From positions 1 through 64,000 of the forward strand of contig NZ_JAMKBJ010000003.1 in the NCBI RefSeq assembly GCF_027563315.1: 64,000 nucleotides of DNA, written 5' to 3'. This stretch comes from Paenisporosarcina quisquiliarum. Lineage in GTDB: Bacteria > Bacillota > Bacilli > Bacillales_A > Planococcaceae. The notes under the pieces were generated by a model, which made no database searches, was not told the DNA's origin, and was given only the letters and a program-made list of their open reading frames with translations. Within the stretch, counting starts at the first letter, position 1; each line of letters begins with the position of its first letter. The position numbers and the translations under genes are program-made. This document shows, in pieces, positions 63,039-64,000 of this stretch.

Positions 63039-63872
63039 TTATTCGCCTGTTACACCTTGTATTGTCGAAGGGTCAATCATGCCGTACCCTTTTGCTCGTA
63101 AACCTTCTACTATGCCACCAAGGGCTTCAGCAGTCCATTTTCGGTCATGCATTAATAAGTTAGCGCCATCTGTTAAATACTCTGTATTTACCATGATATC
63201 TTTTAAAGCATTGGCATCTTGGTAATTTGATTCCCAGTCGTATCCGTAAGTCCAATTCATTAACAGCATACCTTGTTCCTTAACAAGAGCTTTACTAAAA
63301 TCAGTATTCGCTCCGAATGGGGCTCTGAAAAATTTTGGTTTTTCCCCAATAATAGCTTCAATCGTTTCACTTACCTGCATGATTTCAGCACGCTGTTCAT
63401 CTTCAGTCAGTTGTTTCAAGTTTGCATGCGTTTGCGTATGGTTACCAATAGCAAAGCCCATGTTATGTATTTCTTTCAAGACTGCTTTCTCTTCGTCACT
63501 ATCCAAAAAATGTCCATTTACAAAGAAAATAGCAGGTGCATTTAAAGATTTTAACGTTTTTGCCATTTCTAGTGATCGTTTGTCAGGTGCGTCATCAATG
63601 GTTAATAAAACAACTTTGGAAGGCGCATCAGCAATTGGCTTGAACGACCAATTGGCTTCATTCAACGTATATAGAGGCTCCAATGGTGCAGTTACCTCTT
63701 CTGTCTCTTCTTGTGTTTCTTCTTCATCTTTTTCAACTTCTTTATCTTCAACTACCTCGTCCTCAACTTCTTGTTGAGTTGGAGCGGATGTAGTTGTCTT
63801 TGTTTCTTCATCTCCACAAGCAGCCAACATTAATGCTAATAAACTCATACTCATTAGTTTTGTGTATTTCAT
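63039..63872 (-). CDS. Polysaccharide deacetylase family lipoprotein
   Basis: Predicted surface lipoprotein of 277 residues: signal with lipobox LAAC (Cys 19), a very acidic Glu/Asp/Thr linker (~20-62), and a NodB deacetylase domain. Catalytic features are VLLTIDDAPD (TIDD, base and metal Asp), the zinc ligands in IGNHTQTHANL, and FFRAPFGAN. It probably deacetylates peptidoglycan or another wall glycan. ATG at 63872 has a weak GGTGA site. It converges with speA. Confidence 0.9.
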   Translation of the reverse strand: MKYTKLMSMSLLALMLAACGDEETKTTTSAPTQQEVEDEVVEDKEVEKDEEETQEETEEVTAPLEPLYTLNEANWSFKPIADAPSKVVLLTIDDAPDKRSLEMAKTLKSLNAPAIFFVNGHFLDSDEEKAVLKEIHNMGFAIGNHTQTHANLKQLTEDEQRAEIMQVSETIEAIIGEKPKFFRAPFGANTDFSKALVKEQGMLLMNWTYGYDWESNYQDANALKDIMVNTEYLTDGANLLMHDRKWTAEALGGIVEGLRAKGYGMIDPSTIQGVTGE

Positions 63873-63940
63873 GATGTATCACCGTGACCCTTTCGAATGT
63901 CATTTTAGCATGATTTCCCACTGTCTTTCCAGCAGCTATT

Positions 63941-63974
63941 AAAAAAAGTCGTACAGGTTTAACCTGTACGACTC
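63941..63974 (-). terminator. Terminator of a gene beyond the right edge
   Basis: AGTCGTACAGGT pairs with ACCTGTACGACT around a 2-4 base loop, with a T-run on the minus strand. It would end a minus-strand gene lying past 64000. Confidence 0.88.
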
Positions 63975-64000
63975 TATTATTAACTTATTTTGTAATGATA

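Overview
The window looks like chromosome of a spore-forming, low-GC Gram-positive bacterium of the Bacillales. Gene order follows, in reverse, the Bacillus subtilis segment from sigG back through the cell-division/cell-wall (dcw) cluster, the ylb genes, the cta (cytochrome caa3 oxidase) genes, pycA, ftsW, the yla genes, and on to yktA and speA. Sporulation genes (spoIIGA, sigE, sigG, spoVD, spoVE, an rsfA-like gene, ylbJ-like) make it an endospore former. Protein character and the dispersed GC-rich repeats suggest the Planococcaceae (Sporosarcina/Lysinibacillus-like). That placement is inference. No rRNA, tRNA, CRISPR array, prophage or complete insertion sequence was found.

Layout. 0.2-2.7 kb: sigG, sigE and spoIIGA (minus strand). 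2.9-18.1 kb: dcw cluster on the minus strand, transcribed mraZ, rsmH, ftsL, pbpB, spoVD, mraY, murD, spoVE, divIB, ylxW, ylxX, sbp, ftsA, ftsZ. murE, murG and murB are missing from their usual places. 18.2-21.3 kb: bshC, a DUF3397 gene and panE. 21.4-24.5 kb: a three-gene acyl-CoA carboxylase operon with a promoter overlapped by a CcpA-type cre site. 24.7-32.3 kb: rsfA-like, an enoyl-CoA hydratase, rpmF, ylbN, tmcAL, ylbL, a ylbJ-like gene, coaD and rsmD. 32.4-39.1 kb: a rearranged ylb stretch holding ylbG, a glycerophosphodiesterase, ylbF, a thioesterase, a MurE-like ligase diverging from a short aspartokinase, ylbC and a yugN-like gene. 39.2-48.6 kb: an AI-2E-type membrane protein, a ctaM-like gene, ctaG, ctaF, E, D, C, B and divergent ctaA. 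48.7-57.5 kb: pycA, ftsW, ylaN, ylaL-like, ylaI, a membrane gene, ylaH, typA and ylaF. 57.6-63.9 kb: suhB-type phosphatase, small conserved genes, yktB, yktA, a nitronate monooxygenase, speA and a polysaccharide deacetylase lipoprotein.

How the genes work together. The dcw genes make lipid-linked peptidoglycan precursors, polymerise and cross-link them at the septum, and build the FtsZ/FtsA ring. spoIIGA, sigE and sigG then drive compartment-specific transcription in the sporangium, and SpoVD and SpoVE make spore cortex. ctaA and ctaB make the heme, and ctaC-G with the ctaM-like gene make and assemble the oxidase. pycA feeds oxaloacetate.

Points most worth a second look are: a predicted leader structure that would keep sigG silent on read-through transcripts; the divergent pair of a DAP-type MurE and an ACT-less aspartokinase; and a family of intergenic repeats with conserved ends and changing hairpins, two copies of which carry tandem arrays (one inside the dcw operon).
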